NCBI GenBank assembly: GCA_030427295.1
Contig: JAUHWS010000006.1
Span: 1-46,711 of the forward strand
Direction of reading: 5' to 3'
DNA length: 46,711 nucleotides
Source of the DNA: a bacterium
GTDB taxonomy: Bacteria; Patescibacteriota; Gracilibacteria; UM-FILTER-43-11
The notes under the pieces are model-generated. The model saw only the letters and a list, made by a program, of their open reading frames with translations. It ran no database searches and was not told the DNA's origin. How positions within the stretch are numbered: position 1 is the first letter of the stretch; each line of letters starts with the position of its first letter. Below are positions 15,942 to 23,799 of the stretch, piece by piece. Position numbers and translations under genes: made by a program.

Positions 15942-17615
15942 TTATCTTTGTATTGCCGTGATCACTTTCGGCTCAGGACTCACGGTATTTCCCGCCTGAT
16001 CTTGAACGCCTGTCATGCGAATCTGGTAACGTTCTTCACTTTGCGGGGTCGCCCCTTGCAAATAAAGTTTACTGATGTCACTGCCCAGAACTTCGGCGCC
16101 CACCACTCTCACCGCATCCGTCACCTCTGGATGCACTCGGTCCATATCCACCACTTCATAATTTTGAGGATCCCCACCGGTTTCTTCGTCAATCGGCTCC
16201 GCCCAATAAATACTGATGGTATTCAAATCCTCAAACACTTGCTCAAGGGGGTAAGGGGGGCTGCTATCGGGCAAAATAGAGAGGGATAATTCCATTTCAT
16301 TCTCCACTTTCCCTTCCCAATGCGCCTTATTTTCAGTAGCGACAAAACCTTCTCCCACCAATTGAGTGTCCAAGGGCGCCTCAGCCGTCAAGCGGTAATG
16401 CAGATCATGACCCGATTGCTGAATCACCTTCACTTGATAATCCCCATTGTCAAAAATGCCTCGAGGCAGCTCGTAAGTCAGCGGAATCGACTGGGTTTCT
16501 CCTGCCGCCAAACTCACCACCGAACCAATCACCTTAAAGCCTCCCATTTCTTCTTCTTGATCGACGAAGGATCGATCTCCAATCACGGTGGCTTCGGAGG
16601 GTAAGTAAAATCTCAAATAACCCACATAATCATCCGCATAAATATTTTTTTCACCCGGATACGTCACCTCCATTGTGGTGGTCACCTGAACTGCCTCCTC
16701 CTCAAAAACCACCCAGTGATCCACCGCGTTCATCAAATAACGGTCTGCCTTTTTACTGCCCATGTTGGCCAGGTTCACTGCCAAAAAATCAGTGCCAGGT
16801 TCATAGGTCCAGGTATTTGCCCATCCTTTCACTTCAATTTGCCGTTGTAAACGGTCCTTAGAAAACCACATGAAGAGGTCTTTTTGATGCAGCGCCTCCA
16901 CAATGACACGACGCGTTTTAAAAGGATGCCACTTCATCTTACCCATCAGTGGAGGAATCAGCTCGGATAAAATAGACTTTCGCTCGGCCAAATCCTCCTC
17001 ACTGTGTCGATCGATGTCATTCACACTGTCAGTGATCCGTTTGAACAAATTTTCCTTATTTAATTTTTCCCCATTCACTTCTATCTCCCCCAGAGTCCCC
17101 ACTAAATTTTCTAGCACGGTAAAATTCACCACCACTATCCCATCCACCGGCTTATCGGGGAATTTATCTTGATAAAAGTTTAGGAGCTCTTCAGCGGCCT
17201 GAGGAAAGTCGGGATTCCAGTTGGCATCCCGAAACGTATAGCCTTGATACCACTCATTTTGTAACAACGCCTCATGAGGGTAAGGGGGGGTCACATATTC
17301 CGGTGTGTCGATTTCATACGAATTATGAAACTCCAGTGTTTTAATGCCTCCAAGATTTACCGTAGCCTCCCCATAACCTGTAATGAATCCTCCTGTGGGC
17401 CGTAGTTCATAGTTATTTTGGAGGAGAATCAAATAGTGTTTGTCAAAGGCAGCCACACTGAAGGCGTGATGGACAAAAAAGCGTAACTCCCCTAGGCTGA
17501 GGTAGAGCAAAAATAAAATCCCAAATATTGCAGCTAAAACCACTTTAATCCAACGCCAAACCTTACTTTTGGCCTTGGTTTCTTTCGTCAGATTTTTGTT
17601 TTTAAATGAGATCAT
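15942..17615 (-). CDS. DUF4012 domain surface protein
   Basis: The 557-residue protein has one N-terminal membrane anchor (about 24-45) and a large outside part. The anchored start, the QNNYELRPTGGFITGYGEAT segment and PVDGIVVVNFTVLENLVGTL with downstream RKSILSEL identify DUF4012, a family common in CPR bacteria and in some Gram-positives. It has a similar layout to LytR-type anchored proteins, but its function is unknown. The C-terminal 100 residues (ISIYWAEPIDEET to ITAIQR) look like an SbsA-type Ig-like domain. It has its own promoter with an inverted repeat across the -35. Confidence 0.85.
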   Translation of the reverse strand: MISFKNKNLTKETKAKSKVWRWIKVVLAAIFGILFLLYLSLGELRFFVHHAFSVAAFDKHYLILLQNNYELRPTGGFITGYGEATVNLGGIKTLEFHNSYEIDTPEYVTPPYPHEALLQNEWYQGYTFRDANWNPDFPQAAEELLNFYQDKFPDKPVDGIVVVNFTVLENLVGTLGEIEVNGEKLNKENLFKRITDSVNDIDRHSEEDLAERKSILSELIPPLMGKMKWHPFKTRRVIVEALHQKDLFMWFSKDRLQRQIEVKGWANTWTYEPGTDFLAVNLANMGSKKADRYLMNAVDHWVVFEEEAVQVTTTMEVTYPGEKNIYADDYVGYLRFYLPSEATVIGDRSFVDQEEEMGGFKVIGSVVSLAAGETQSIPLTYELPRGIFDNGDYQVKVIQQSGHDLHYRLTAEAPLDTQLVGEGFVATENKAHWEGKVENEMELSLSILPDSSPPYPLEQVFEDLNTISIYWAEPIDEETGGDPQNYEVVDMDRVHPEVTDAVRVVGAEVLGSDISKLYLQGATPQSEERYQIRMTGVQDQAGNTVSPEPKVITAIQR

Positions 17616-17656
17616 GTTTCGAAGGATTCAATCGCTACCGTTCTCTGATCAGATTA

Positions 17657-17697
17657 ATTTTAGTCGAAAACACCTCAAAAACCAAGTGAGAGAGGTG
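17657..17697 (-). promoter_or_regulatory. promoter of the DUF4012 gene with an overlapping inverted repeat
   Basis: On the minus strand TTGGTT and TAAAAT are spaced by 17 bp. A CACCTC/GAGGTG inverted repeat at 17671-17697 overlaps the -35, a plausible operator position. Confidence 0.6.
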
Positions 17698-17742
17698 ATT
17701 TTTTGTGGTTTAATCGCCAAGTCCAAATTCTCTCCAATCCCC

Positions 17743-17770
17743 GAAGGCGAGGAAACGTTTCCTCGCCTTC
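17743..17770. repeat. 28-bp perfect palindrome
   Basis: GAAGGCGAGGAAAC is followed immediately by GTTTCCTCGCCTTC. It is G/C-rich against its surroundings and lies upstream of the DUF4012 promoter, next to the palindromic element. Confidence 0.8.
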
Positions 17771-17794
17771 ATTGTGGAATAAGAAAATATGAGT

Positions 17795-17895
17795 GCCAGA
17801 ATCACTCCACTCGTTTGATTTGGACCTCCCCCTTATTCAATCAAACCCATCATATTGTCCCCCTCCTCATATGAGGAGGGGGAAGGATTTGAAGG
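17795..17895. repeat. GGGGGAGG palindromic element, copy 3 (left arm present)
   Basis: GCCAGAATCACTCCACTCGT and TTTGATTTGGACCTCCCCCT form the left arm, followed by AAACCCATCATATTGTCCCC and a CCCCTCCTCATATGAGGAGGGG hairpin. Together with copies 1 and 2 it defines a unit with long terminal inverted repeats. Confidence 0.75.
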
Positions 17896-17936
17896 TGAGT
17901 TGATGGCAAGGGGGTGGTTCTGTAATGGAGGGGTGA

Positions 17937-18203
17937 GTATATACTTTTGGTGAGGGTGGGTATATACTTTCGTCTCAATTACGAATTACAAGTTACTAAT
18001 TACGAATTAAATCGCAATGCCTAAGATCTCAATTCTTAAATTTTATTCAGCCTATAAATAGCTTAAATAAAGTAAATTCTAAATCATTTAGACATTAGAA
18101 ATTCAAGCTTAGGATTTGTTTGGAAACGATTGGTGAGTACTGGAATGAATTGGAATGAATTAAGACATGAGTATATAGTTGGGCAGAGGGTGAGTATATA
18201 CTT
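17937..18203 (-). repeat. iteron-flanked intergenic element, copy E (inverted, different interior)
   Basis: On the minus strand the left pair lies at 18203 and 18180 and the right pair at 17969 and 17946, each pair offset by exactly 23 bp. The interior differs from the other copies. Most of it is replaced by a TTAATTCATTCCAATTCATT module related to 15.8-15.9 kb, while the GAGATCTTAGGC and TCGTAATTAGTAACTTGTAA parts remain. Upstream ACGTAGTACGCATTAC and CGCACCTCGCACTTAGCACT modules match copy A closely. No gene lies in the surrounding gap. Confidence 0.85.
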
Positions 18204-18296
18204 CATGTCAGGTGCGGAGTGCTAAGTGCGAGGTGCGACGTAAAATGGAGATCCAACTGAAACGTAATGCGTACTACGTAATCCGTAATGCGTAAT

Positions 18297-18340
18297 TGAG
18301 AAGATCCCCCCAGCCCCCTTTAGCAAGGGGGAGCCAAATA
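18297..18340. repeat. REP-like palindrome, inverted relative to the 11.82-kb copy
   Basis: GATCCCCCCAGCCCCCTTTA and GCAAGGGGGAGCCAAATA repeat the 11.82-kb element in the opposite direction. It is followed, in its own orientation, by the same ACGTAGTACGCATTAC, CGCACCTCGCAC and iteron modules. Confidence 0.7.
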
Positions 18341-18373
18341 CAAAAACTAAAACTATCCGCAACCCATCCGCAA

Positions 18374-19363
18374 CTACACCCCATGCACCTGATGTTTCAA
18401 GTCCTTTCCTTTGACCAGGCGATGAATGGACTCCATGGCCTCATCATACATGCGCCCAATGGAATCATCTGCATAAAAAGCGATATGAGGGGTTACAATC
18501 ACTTCATCTAAATGCAAAATTTCATTGTGTTTTTTGATGTTGTTCTCATGTTCCACCACATCCAAGGCCGCTTCCGAAATCTTACCCGACTTAATGCCTT
18601 TGATCAGGGCTGGCGTGTCGATGAGTTCCCCCCGAGCGGTGTTGATGAGCATGACTCCTTTTTTCATTTTTCGGATGCTCTTGGCATTGATCAGGTGCTC
18701 CGTCTCGGGAAATAAGGGGGTGTGCAACGTGATCACATCCGAGCGTTTCCAGATCTCATCCAACGAATCCACATAATCAAAGTGATAGTCGATGGCTTTA
18801 TCGTGATTAGGGTACTTGTCATAAGCGATCACCTTCATCTGAAAACCCAATGAGGCAATGCGGCAGACCTGAACCCCAATTTTCCCCGTACCTATGACAC
18901 CCAAGGTCTTTCCACGCAACGCCATACCTCGTAAGCCCTGCCACTCAAACTTATCTTTCTCAGTCCGCTCTTCACCTTCCACAACGTTCCGAGCCGCACT
19001 CAAAAGCAAAGCAAAGGTGTGTTCAGCAATCACATGGCTGCCATAGTCAGGCACATTACACACAAACACATTAGCTTTGTCTGTCGCTTTCAAATCAATG
19101 TGATTGTAGCCCACACTCCGGGTGACCACCATTTTTAAGTCTGGCAGCTGAGACAAGACTTTTTTAGAGATCGACGAATAAATGAAGGTACAGACCACCT
19201 GAGCTTTTTTATATTTTTTGACATTTTTCTCGGTCAGAGGCTCTTTGACGATTTTTGCCTTCGGAAAAGCCTTTTTGATGCGTTTTTCATCGGTTTTTTC
19301 CACTTCAAAAAAGTAGACATTGCCTGGTTTAATGTTCCAAGGATTCATTTTGGTTGAATTCAT
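18374..19363 (-). CDS. D-2-hydroxyacid dehydrogenase (D-lactate dehydrogenase-like)
   Basis: This NAD-dependent enzyme interconverts a 2-ketoacid and its D-2-hydroxyacid. D-lactate from pyruvate is the likeliest reaction but is not proven. The 329-residue protein has the family fold. GVIGTGKIGVQVCRIA (about 155-170) is the NAD loop and D182 in IAYDKYP is the NAD-specific acidic residue. The catalytic set fits R244 (NTARGE), E273 (VVEHEN) and H293 (TPHIAF). The substrate-loop TRSVGYNHID motif is also present. Two possible ATGs lie five codons apart, with no Shine-Dalgarno for either. It has its own promoter and would pair with malic enzyme in pyruvate fermentation. Confidence 0.9.
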   Translation of the reverse strand: MNSTKMNPWNIKPGNVYFFEVEKTDEKRIKKAFPKAKIVKEPLTEKNVKKYKKAQVVCTFIYSSISKKVLSQLPDLKMVVTRSVGYNHIDLKATDKANVFVCNVPDYGSHVIAEHTFALLLSAARNVVEGEERTEKDKFEWQGLRGMALRGKTLGVIGTGKIGVQVCRIASLGFQMKVIAYDKYPNHDKAIDYHFDYVDSLDEIWKRSDVITLHTPLFPETEHLINAKSIRKMKKGVMLINTARGELIDTPALIKGIKSGKISEAALDVVEHENNIKKHNEILHLDEVIVTPHIAFYADDSIGRMYDEAMESIHRLVKGKDLKHQVHGV

Positions 19364-19389
19364 TTTTTTGTTTTTTATTGAGCAGCTAA

Positions 19390-19418
19390 ATTATGGCTTT
19401 TTTGGAAGCGTCTGGCAA
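19390..19418 (-). promoter_or_regulatory. promoter of the D-2-hydroxyacid dehydrogenase gene
   Basis: On the minus strand TTGCCA and CATAAT are spaced by 17 bp, about 30 nt before the start codon. It lies back to back with the promoter of the structured RNA. Confidence 0.6.
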
Positions 19419-19432
19419 GAAGGATTTAATAT

Positions 19433-19461
19433 TTGACAAAATTTAAAAAAAACATTAAAAT
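19433..19461 (+). promoter_or_regulatory. promoter of the structured RNA and lipoprotein island
   Basis: TTGACA and TAAAAT are spaced by exactly 17 bp of A/T-rich DNA. The predicted start falls at the first hairpin of the structured region. Confidence 0.8.
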
Positions 19462-19463
19462 TT

Positions 19464-19740
19464 GGAGCAAAGTTGCTCCTTTCCACCACCGATTTTTTGA
19501 ATCGGGACATTCCTTTATTTGATCGCCTTCTTCCTTCTGAGGAAGCGATTTACAAGGAAAATAAAGTGAGTCCCCCCGATTCAAAGCGTCACGTCGCAAG
19601 ATAGGCCTATTTTTGGGATGCCAAAAGTAGCTTGCTTTGCGATGTGACAGGGGTAGCCTGTCGTTAGCCGGGGGAGCCCGGGAAGTGAATTTGCCGGGTC
19701 TATCCGGCAACGCACTTCGTCGTACGCGCCAAACATCCAG
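19464..19740 (+). ncRNA. structured RNA or long structured leader upstream of the lipoprotein gene
   Basis: Pairings visible by eye are as follows. GGAGCA/TGCTCC forms a start hairpin. A long arm pairs TTTGAATCGGG (19496) with CCCGATTCAAA (19575) and encloses CTTTATTT/AAATAAAG and ATCGC..TTCC/GGAA..GCGAT. A second arm is GTCAC..TCGCAA/TTGCGA..GTGAC, enclosing the 10-bp hairpin CTATTTTTGG/CCAAAAGTAG. A third is AAGTG..TTGCCGG/CCGGCAA..CACTT. The density of stacked helices well exceeds chance. It starts at a strong promoter and runs to the lipoprotein start, so it may be a regulatory leader or a separate RNA. It has no tRNA-like end and does not match RNase P or tmRNA. Confidence 0.6.
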
Positions 19741-19757
19741 CTATGGAGTATAGAACG

Positions 19758-20213
19758 ATGAACACCACGTATGCCCGAACCCTCGCCGCCGCTCTCACCT
19801 TCACCCTCGCCGCTTGCGGCAAGGAGTACGTTGAGGGGGAAGGCAAGGCCACCAACGGCTTCACCGTCACCGGTGATTGTGGCCCGGAGGGGCTTAATCT
19901 CTCCGACTGCCTGAGTGGCACCAGCTCAACCAGCGACACCGACACCACCACCGGTGGTGAGACGGACAGCACCTCGACCAGCGACACCGGCGGCTCGACG
20001 ACCGTCGTCGAGACAACGACAGCCTCGCCGACGACGACCGGCGGCGAGACGGATACCACCAGCTCAACCACCGGCGGCGACACCGACGACAGCACCACCA
20101 CCGGCTCAACCACGACCGGTGGTGAGCCCGAGTGCGGCAACGGCATCTGTGAGGTCGGGGAACAGACCCCCGGCAAGTACCTCTGCAAGAAGGACTGCGA
20201 GGACAAGAACTAG
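19758..20213 (+). CDS. Thr/Ser-rich lipoprotein with C-terminal Cys motif, probably horizontally acquired
   Basis: The 151-residue product has a lipoprotein signal (MNTTYARTLAAALTFTLAAC) with the lipobox Cys at residue 20. A low-complexity Thr/Ser/Gly/Asp linker with TTTGGETD-like repeats follows, then a C-terminal CGNGICEVGE segment with further cysteines. I chose the ATG preceded by GGAG at 8-nt spacing, a rare Shine-Dalgarno in this window, over an ATG five codons upstream. The segment is markedly GC-rich compared with its neighbours. Such Thr-rich lipoproteins are familiar from myxobacteria-like genomes, which supports transfer (inference). ORFs in its other frames are shadows of the GC-rich repeat. 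Confidence 0.75.
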   Translation: MNTTYARTLAAALTFTLAACGKEYVEGEGKATNGFTVTGDCGPEGLNLSDCLSGTSSTSDTDTTTGGETDSTSTSDTGGSTTVVETTTASPTTTGGETDTTSSTTGGDTDDSTTTGSTTTGGEPECGNGICEVGEQTPGKYLCKKDCEDKN

Positions 20214-20231
20214 ACCGCCGACCCCGACTCT

Positions 20232-20345
20232 GCGGCTGACCTGAGTCAGCCGCGACCGCGTCAATCGAGGGGGGACTCACAATTTCCCCCTGATCTCATC
20301 GAGATCAACCAGGGGGGCCGCGCGTCAGCATGCTGACGCGCGGTT
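20232..20345 (+). terminator. triple hairpin terminator region
   Basis: Three stems follow the lipoprotein gene. The first is GCGGCTGAC/GTCAGCCGC, the second is CCCCCTGATCTC/GAGATCA..AGGGGG, and the third is a perfect 26-bp palindrome with CCGCGCGTCAGC/GCTGACGCGCGG arms followed by TTCTT. The remaining bases up to dinG (20346-20604) are AT-rich, with degenerate AAGCTTA and TAGTCC words and no gene I can support. Confidence 0.7.
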
Positions 20346-20604
20346 CTTCAACATACTTTAGTGAGTGCGATGTCGACCGCGTCCATGGCAGAGAAATCTT
20401 CAATTCCTTCCACAATAAAATAAAAGTAATTCAATTTAAATTAAGAGGATTTTTCAACAAAAAACAATCCCACTTTTGTGTTAAACTGAGCTCACGCAAT
20501 TAACGCAGCTTAAAAGCTTACAAAGCTTAGTCGCTTCGCTAGCTTATTAAGCTCCGTCCATCTGAATAATTCACTTAGTCCCTAGTCCATACTCCTTACA
20601 AAAA

Positions 20605-23400
20605 ATGTTCCAAAAACCCTTCGTCGTTCTCGACCTCGAAACCAGCGGTATCGATCCCAAGCGAGACGACATCATCGAAGTCGCCATGATCCGCTACGAA
20701 AACGGCAAAGAAGTCGGGCGCTACGAAGACCTCATCAAAGTCGACTACAAACTCCCCGACATCATCACCATGATCACGGGGATCACCGATCAAGATTTAG
20801 AAGCAAAAGGGAAGGAAAAGGGCCCTGTTTATTATGAAATCAAACACCTGCTCAAAGGTGCCTACCTGGTGGCCCACAACACCCGCTTCGATGTCGGATT
20901 TTTACGTGAAAAAGACATCGAACTCGATATTTTGGGAGAAATCGACACCATCCCCCTCGCCCAAATCCTCATGCCCGAGGTCGCCAGTTACAGCCTCGAA
21001 TCCCTCGCCGACGATCTAAACATCAATCACGAAAACAGTCACCGAGCCATGGCCGATGTCGAGGCCACCCTTGACCTACTTAAACACCTCTGGAAATTAG
21101 GATGTCAGCTCCCCAAAGCCACTCTCACGGAAATCCGAGAACACCTCCCCAAGGCCACCTGGGATGCCGGCGTGTTCTTTGAAGCCCTCAAATCCACCTC
21201 CACTCAACTCAAAACTGATGTTCAAGCCGGCTCTTTCGATGCCGGCCCCATTGGGCTCGGCGTCAAAAAACCCCTCGAGCTCAATCACGTTTTCGGTCCC
21301 GAGGGTGGTCTCGCCAAAGTCATGGACCACTACGAATCCCGCCCTCAACAAGTTGAGATGTCCGACAACATCCTCCGGGCTTTTCAAGAAGGCTTTCATC
21401 TGGTCTGCGAAGCCCCCACGGGGGTCGGAAAATCCCTCGCCTACCTCGCCGCCGCCGCTCATCACGCCATCAGCAACAAGAGTAAGATCGTCCTCTCCAC
21501 CAACACCATCAACCTGCAAGAACAGCTCTACGAAAAAGATGTCCCTCTCCTGCAAAAAATCTACGCCGAGATGACCAACAACAAAGGGGTCAACGTGGCC
21601 TTACTCAAAGGCCGTTCTCACTACCTCTGTCTCCGGCGCCTGGCCGAATTCAAACGTCGCCCACGGCTCACCCCCGAAGAGCTCATCCTGCTCATCAAAA
21701 TTTTGGTCTGGCAAAACACCACTCAAACGGGAGATTCCTCAGACATTCATCTCAACCGCTCCGAAATTCTCATCTGGAATTTTGAACTCAGTGCGGATCA
21801 AAAATTCTGCACGCCACAAAAATGCAAAGCCTTCGGCAATTGTTACCTGCACGAAGCCCGTAAAAAAGCAGAAGACGCCGACCTGATCATCGTCAACCAC
21901 GCCCTCCTCTGTTCCGATTTGGCTCGAGAAGGGGGCTTACTTCCCGAATTTAATTATTTGGTCGTTGACGAAGCCCATCATTTTGAAACCGTGGCCACTC
22001 AATCGTTTGGGGTACAAATCAAACAAGAATCCATTGCCGTTCCGCTCAAAACCATCCAACACCACCTCGGCGATCTGCAACGCCGTTTTTCTGGCACCTT
22101 GTTCACGGCCAGCAGCAGTTTTGAAGCCATCGATCCGCTCCTCGAGCAAATTCCCGACCTCCAACAAGAGATTGAAAATTTCTTCAGCGTGGTTTCCATT
22201 TTTGTCGGACGTAATGTTCCCGAATCCGCCTTCACCGAAAATCTACTCATCGATCAACTCCTAGGCGCGAGTGAACAATGGATGAATCTGGGGGATTCCT
22301 TCAGCTCCCTTCACCAAAAGCTAAGCCACTGGCTTCGCCAACTCCGCCAGCTCGCTGACAGTCTCGAGCTCAATGAAGGAGATGATTTCCCTGACGAAGC
22401 TGATTTTACCGATGAGCTCTTTCAAGAAATCAGTATTTTGTCCGAACAACTCACCCACGCGAGCCAGTTTTTCGACAACGAAGGAGATGCCAAAAAGCTC
22501 ATTCGCTACATCGTCTCGGACATGCAAGGGGTCATCACCCTCAACATCGCCCCTCTCATTTTAGGAGAAGAGCTCAGCGAAAAACTTTATACCAAAAAGC
22601 GGTCCGTCATCTACACCTCTGCCACGCTTGGCGTTGACCTAAAATCCGAAGAACATCCTGATGCCCCCCACCCCTTCACCTACGTTCGGCGCATGCTGGG
22701 GCTCAACGATCAGTTTGAAGAGTTGATTTTAGAATCCCCCTTCGATTACGAATCTCAAACCTATGTCTTGACCCCGAACGACCTATTTCCGGTGCAATCT
22801 CGGAACTCCATCGACCAGATCAGCGAGTTCATGAAAGGTCTAGTTCAAGCAGTTGGAGGAGGAATGCTCGCCCTCTTCACCTCCCATGGGGCGCTGCAAA
22901 AAGTGTTCATGAATCTCAAAAAAGAATTGGTTAACAATGCACCCAAACTTCTAGCCCAGCGCATCAGTGGCGGGCGGGGAAAGATCATGAAGGCCTATAA
23001 AAACGATCCCACCCACTCCGTGCTCTTCGGCACCAATAGTTTTTGGGAAGGGGTCGACCTGCAAGGCGAAGCCCTTACTACTCTCGTCATCCATAAGCTC
23101 CCCTTCGACGTGCCCAGCGACCCGATTTTCAAAGCCCGCTGTGAACTGTTCCAAAACTCTTTCATGGAATATTCCGTTCCTCGAGCCATTCTCCGCTTTC
23201 GACAAGGCTTTGGTCGGCTGATTCGCTCCACAAAAGATTACGGCGCCCTAATCATTCTTGACAACCGCGTCCTGACTAAACAATATGGCCAAATGTTCCT
23301 CCAAGCCCTACCTGCCAACGTGACCATTGAAAAAACAGAGCTCTCCACCGTCCCCGACAAGGTGAGTGAGTGGCTTCAAAATTGGAAAGAAAATAATTAA
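20605..23400 (+). CDS. dinG: DinG-family helicase with N-terminal DEDD exonuclease domain
   Basis: The 931-residue protein fuses a DnaQ-like 3'-5' exonuclease (about 1-165: VVLDLETSG, AHNTRFDVGFL, SHRAMADVEATL, with DEDD residues) to an XPD/DinG superfamily 2 helicase. Walker A is APTGVGKS near residue 270 and the DEAH box is VVDEAHHF near 453. Four cysteines between them (HYLC near 341, then CTPQKC and GNC at about 402-413) fit a [4Fe-4S] site. Motifs V/VI are FWEGVDLQGE and RFRQGFGRLIR. It probably unwinds and trims DNA structures during repair. The exonuclease-fused form is known from Gram-positives. Confidence 0.92.
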   Translation: MFQKPFVVLDLETSGIDPKRDDIIEVAMIRYENGKEVGRYEDLIKVDYKLPDIITMITGITDQDLEAKGKEKGPVYYEIKHLLKGAYLVAHNTRFDVGFLREKDIELDILGEIDTIPLAQILMPEVASYSLESLADDLNINHENSHRAMADVEATLDLLKHLWKLGCQLPKATLTEIREHLPKATWDAGVFFEALKSTSTQLKTDVQAGSFDAGPIGLGVKKPLELNHVFGPEGGLAKVMDHYESRPQQVEMSDNILRAFQEGFHLVCEAPTGVGKSLAYLAAAAHHAISNKSKIVLSTNTINLQEQLYEKDVPLLQKIYAEMTNNKGVNVALLKGRSHYLCLRRLAEFKRRPRLTPEELILLIKILVWQNTTQTGDSSDIHLNRSEILIWNFELSADQKFCTPQKCKAFGNCYLHEARKKAEDADLIIVNHALLCSDLAREGGLLPEFNYLVVDEAHHFETVATQSFGVQIKQESIAVPLKTIQHHLGDLQRRFSGTLFTASSSFEAIDPLLEQIPDLQQEIENFFSVVSIFVGRNVPESAFTENLLIDQLLGASEQWMNLGDSFSSLHQKLSHWLRQLRQLADSLELNEGDDFPDEADFTDELFQEISILSEQLTHASQFFDNEGDAKKLIRYIVSDMQGVITLNIAPLILGEELSEKLYTKKRSVIYTSATLGVDLKSEEHPDAPHPFTYVRRMLGLNDQFEELILESPFDYESQTYVLTPNDLFPVQSRNSIDQISEFMKGLVQAVGGGMLALFTSHGALQKVFMNLKKELVNNAPKLLAQRISGGRGKIMKAYKNDPTHSVLFGTNSFWEGVDLQGEALTTLVIHKLPFDVPSDPIFKARCELFQNSFMEYSVPRAILRFRQGFGRLIRSTKDYGALIILDNRVLTKQYGQMFLQALPANVTIEKTELSTVPDKVSEWLQNWKENN

Positions 23401-23571
23401 ACTGGGAGCTTGGAGATGGTAGCTGATAGTGAAATTCGGTTAAGATAATTCTCTATTCATCTTAAATAAGAGATAATTTAATTTATTCCAAAATACCCAC
23501 TAGTCTAACAGCTAACAGCTCATAAAAACTCCTTAACAAACCAATCATATTTTGTTAATTTAAGAACGAAT

Positions 23572-23799
23572 ATGAAAAAAAGTACCCATAAAAAAGAGGC
23601 CCTGGTTTTGATTGATAAATATTTAGGAGGCATCACAGAGTCTTTATTCGACCAATACTACGAGGGTAGATCCGTCGAGGAAGTGTTTTATTCTCTGAAG
23701 GAAATTTTTTTGAAAATGTTCGGCCCAAATAAAACAAAAGCCATCTTGGCTGATTTTGCCAAAAAATATCACCTAGCCATTATTTTTGAAGATGAATAA
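23572..23799 (+). CDS. small unknown protein overlapping a membrane-protein gene
   Basis: The 75-residue protein has no membrane segment. It is a Lys/Glu-rich helical protein with a VEEVFYSLKEIFLKMFGPNK core. Its stop codon overlaps the next start by 8 bp (ATGAATAA), implying translational coupling and a shared role with the membrane protein. No family is recognised. A TTGTTAATT-like A/T-rich leader precedes it without a Shine-Dalgarno sequence. Confidence 0.6.
   Translation: MKKSTHKKEALVLIDKYLGGITESLFDQYYEGRSVEEVFYSLKEIFLKMFGPNKTKAILADFAKKYHLAIIFEDE

Noticed and set aside
19580-19720. cyclic-di-GMP or cobalamin riboswitch in the lipoprotein leader
   Set aside because: GCAAG..AGGCCTA and GGGAAGTGAA are faintly similar to parts of those motifs, but the remaining conserved elements are absent and the visible helices follow a different plan.
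19700-20280. overlapping ORFs on both strands of the lipoprotein gene
   Set aside because: They are Pro/Ser/Arg low-complexity translations of the same GC-rich repeats. Only one frame has a lipobox signal peptide and a Shine-Dalgarno sequence.
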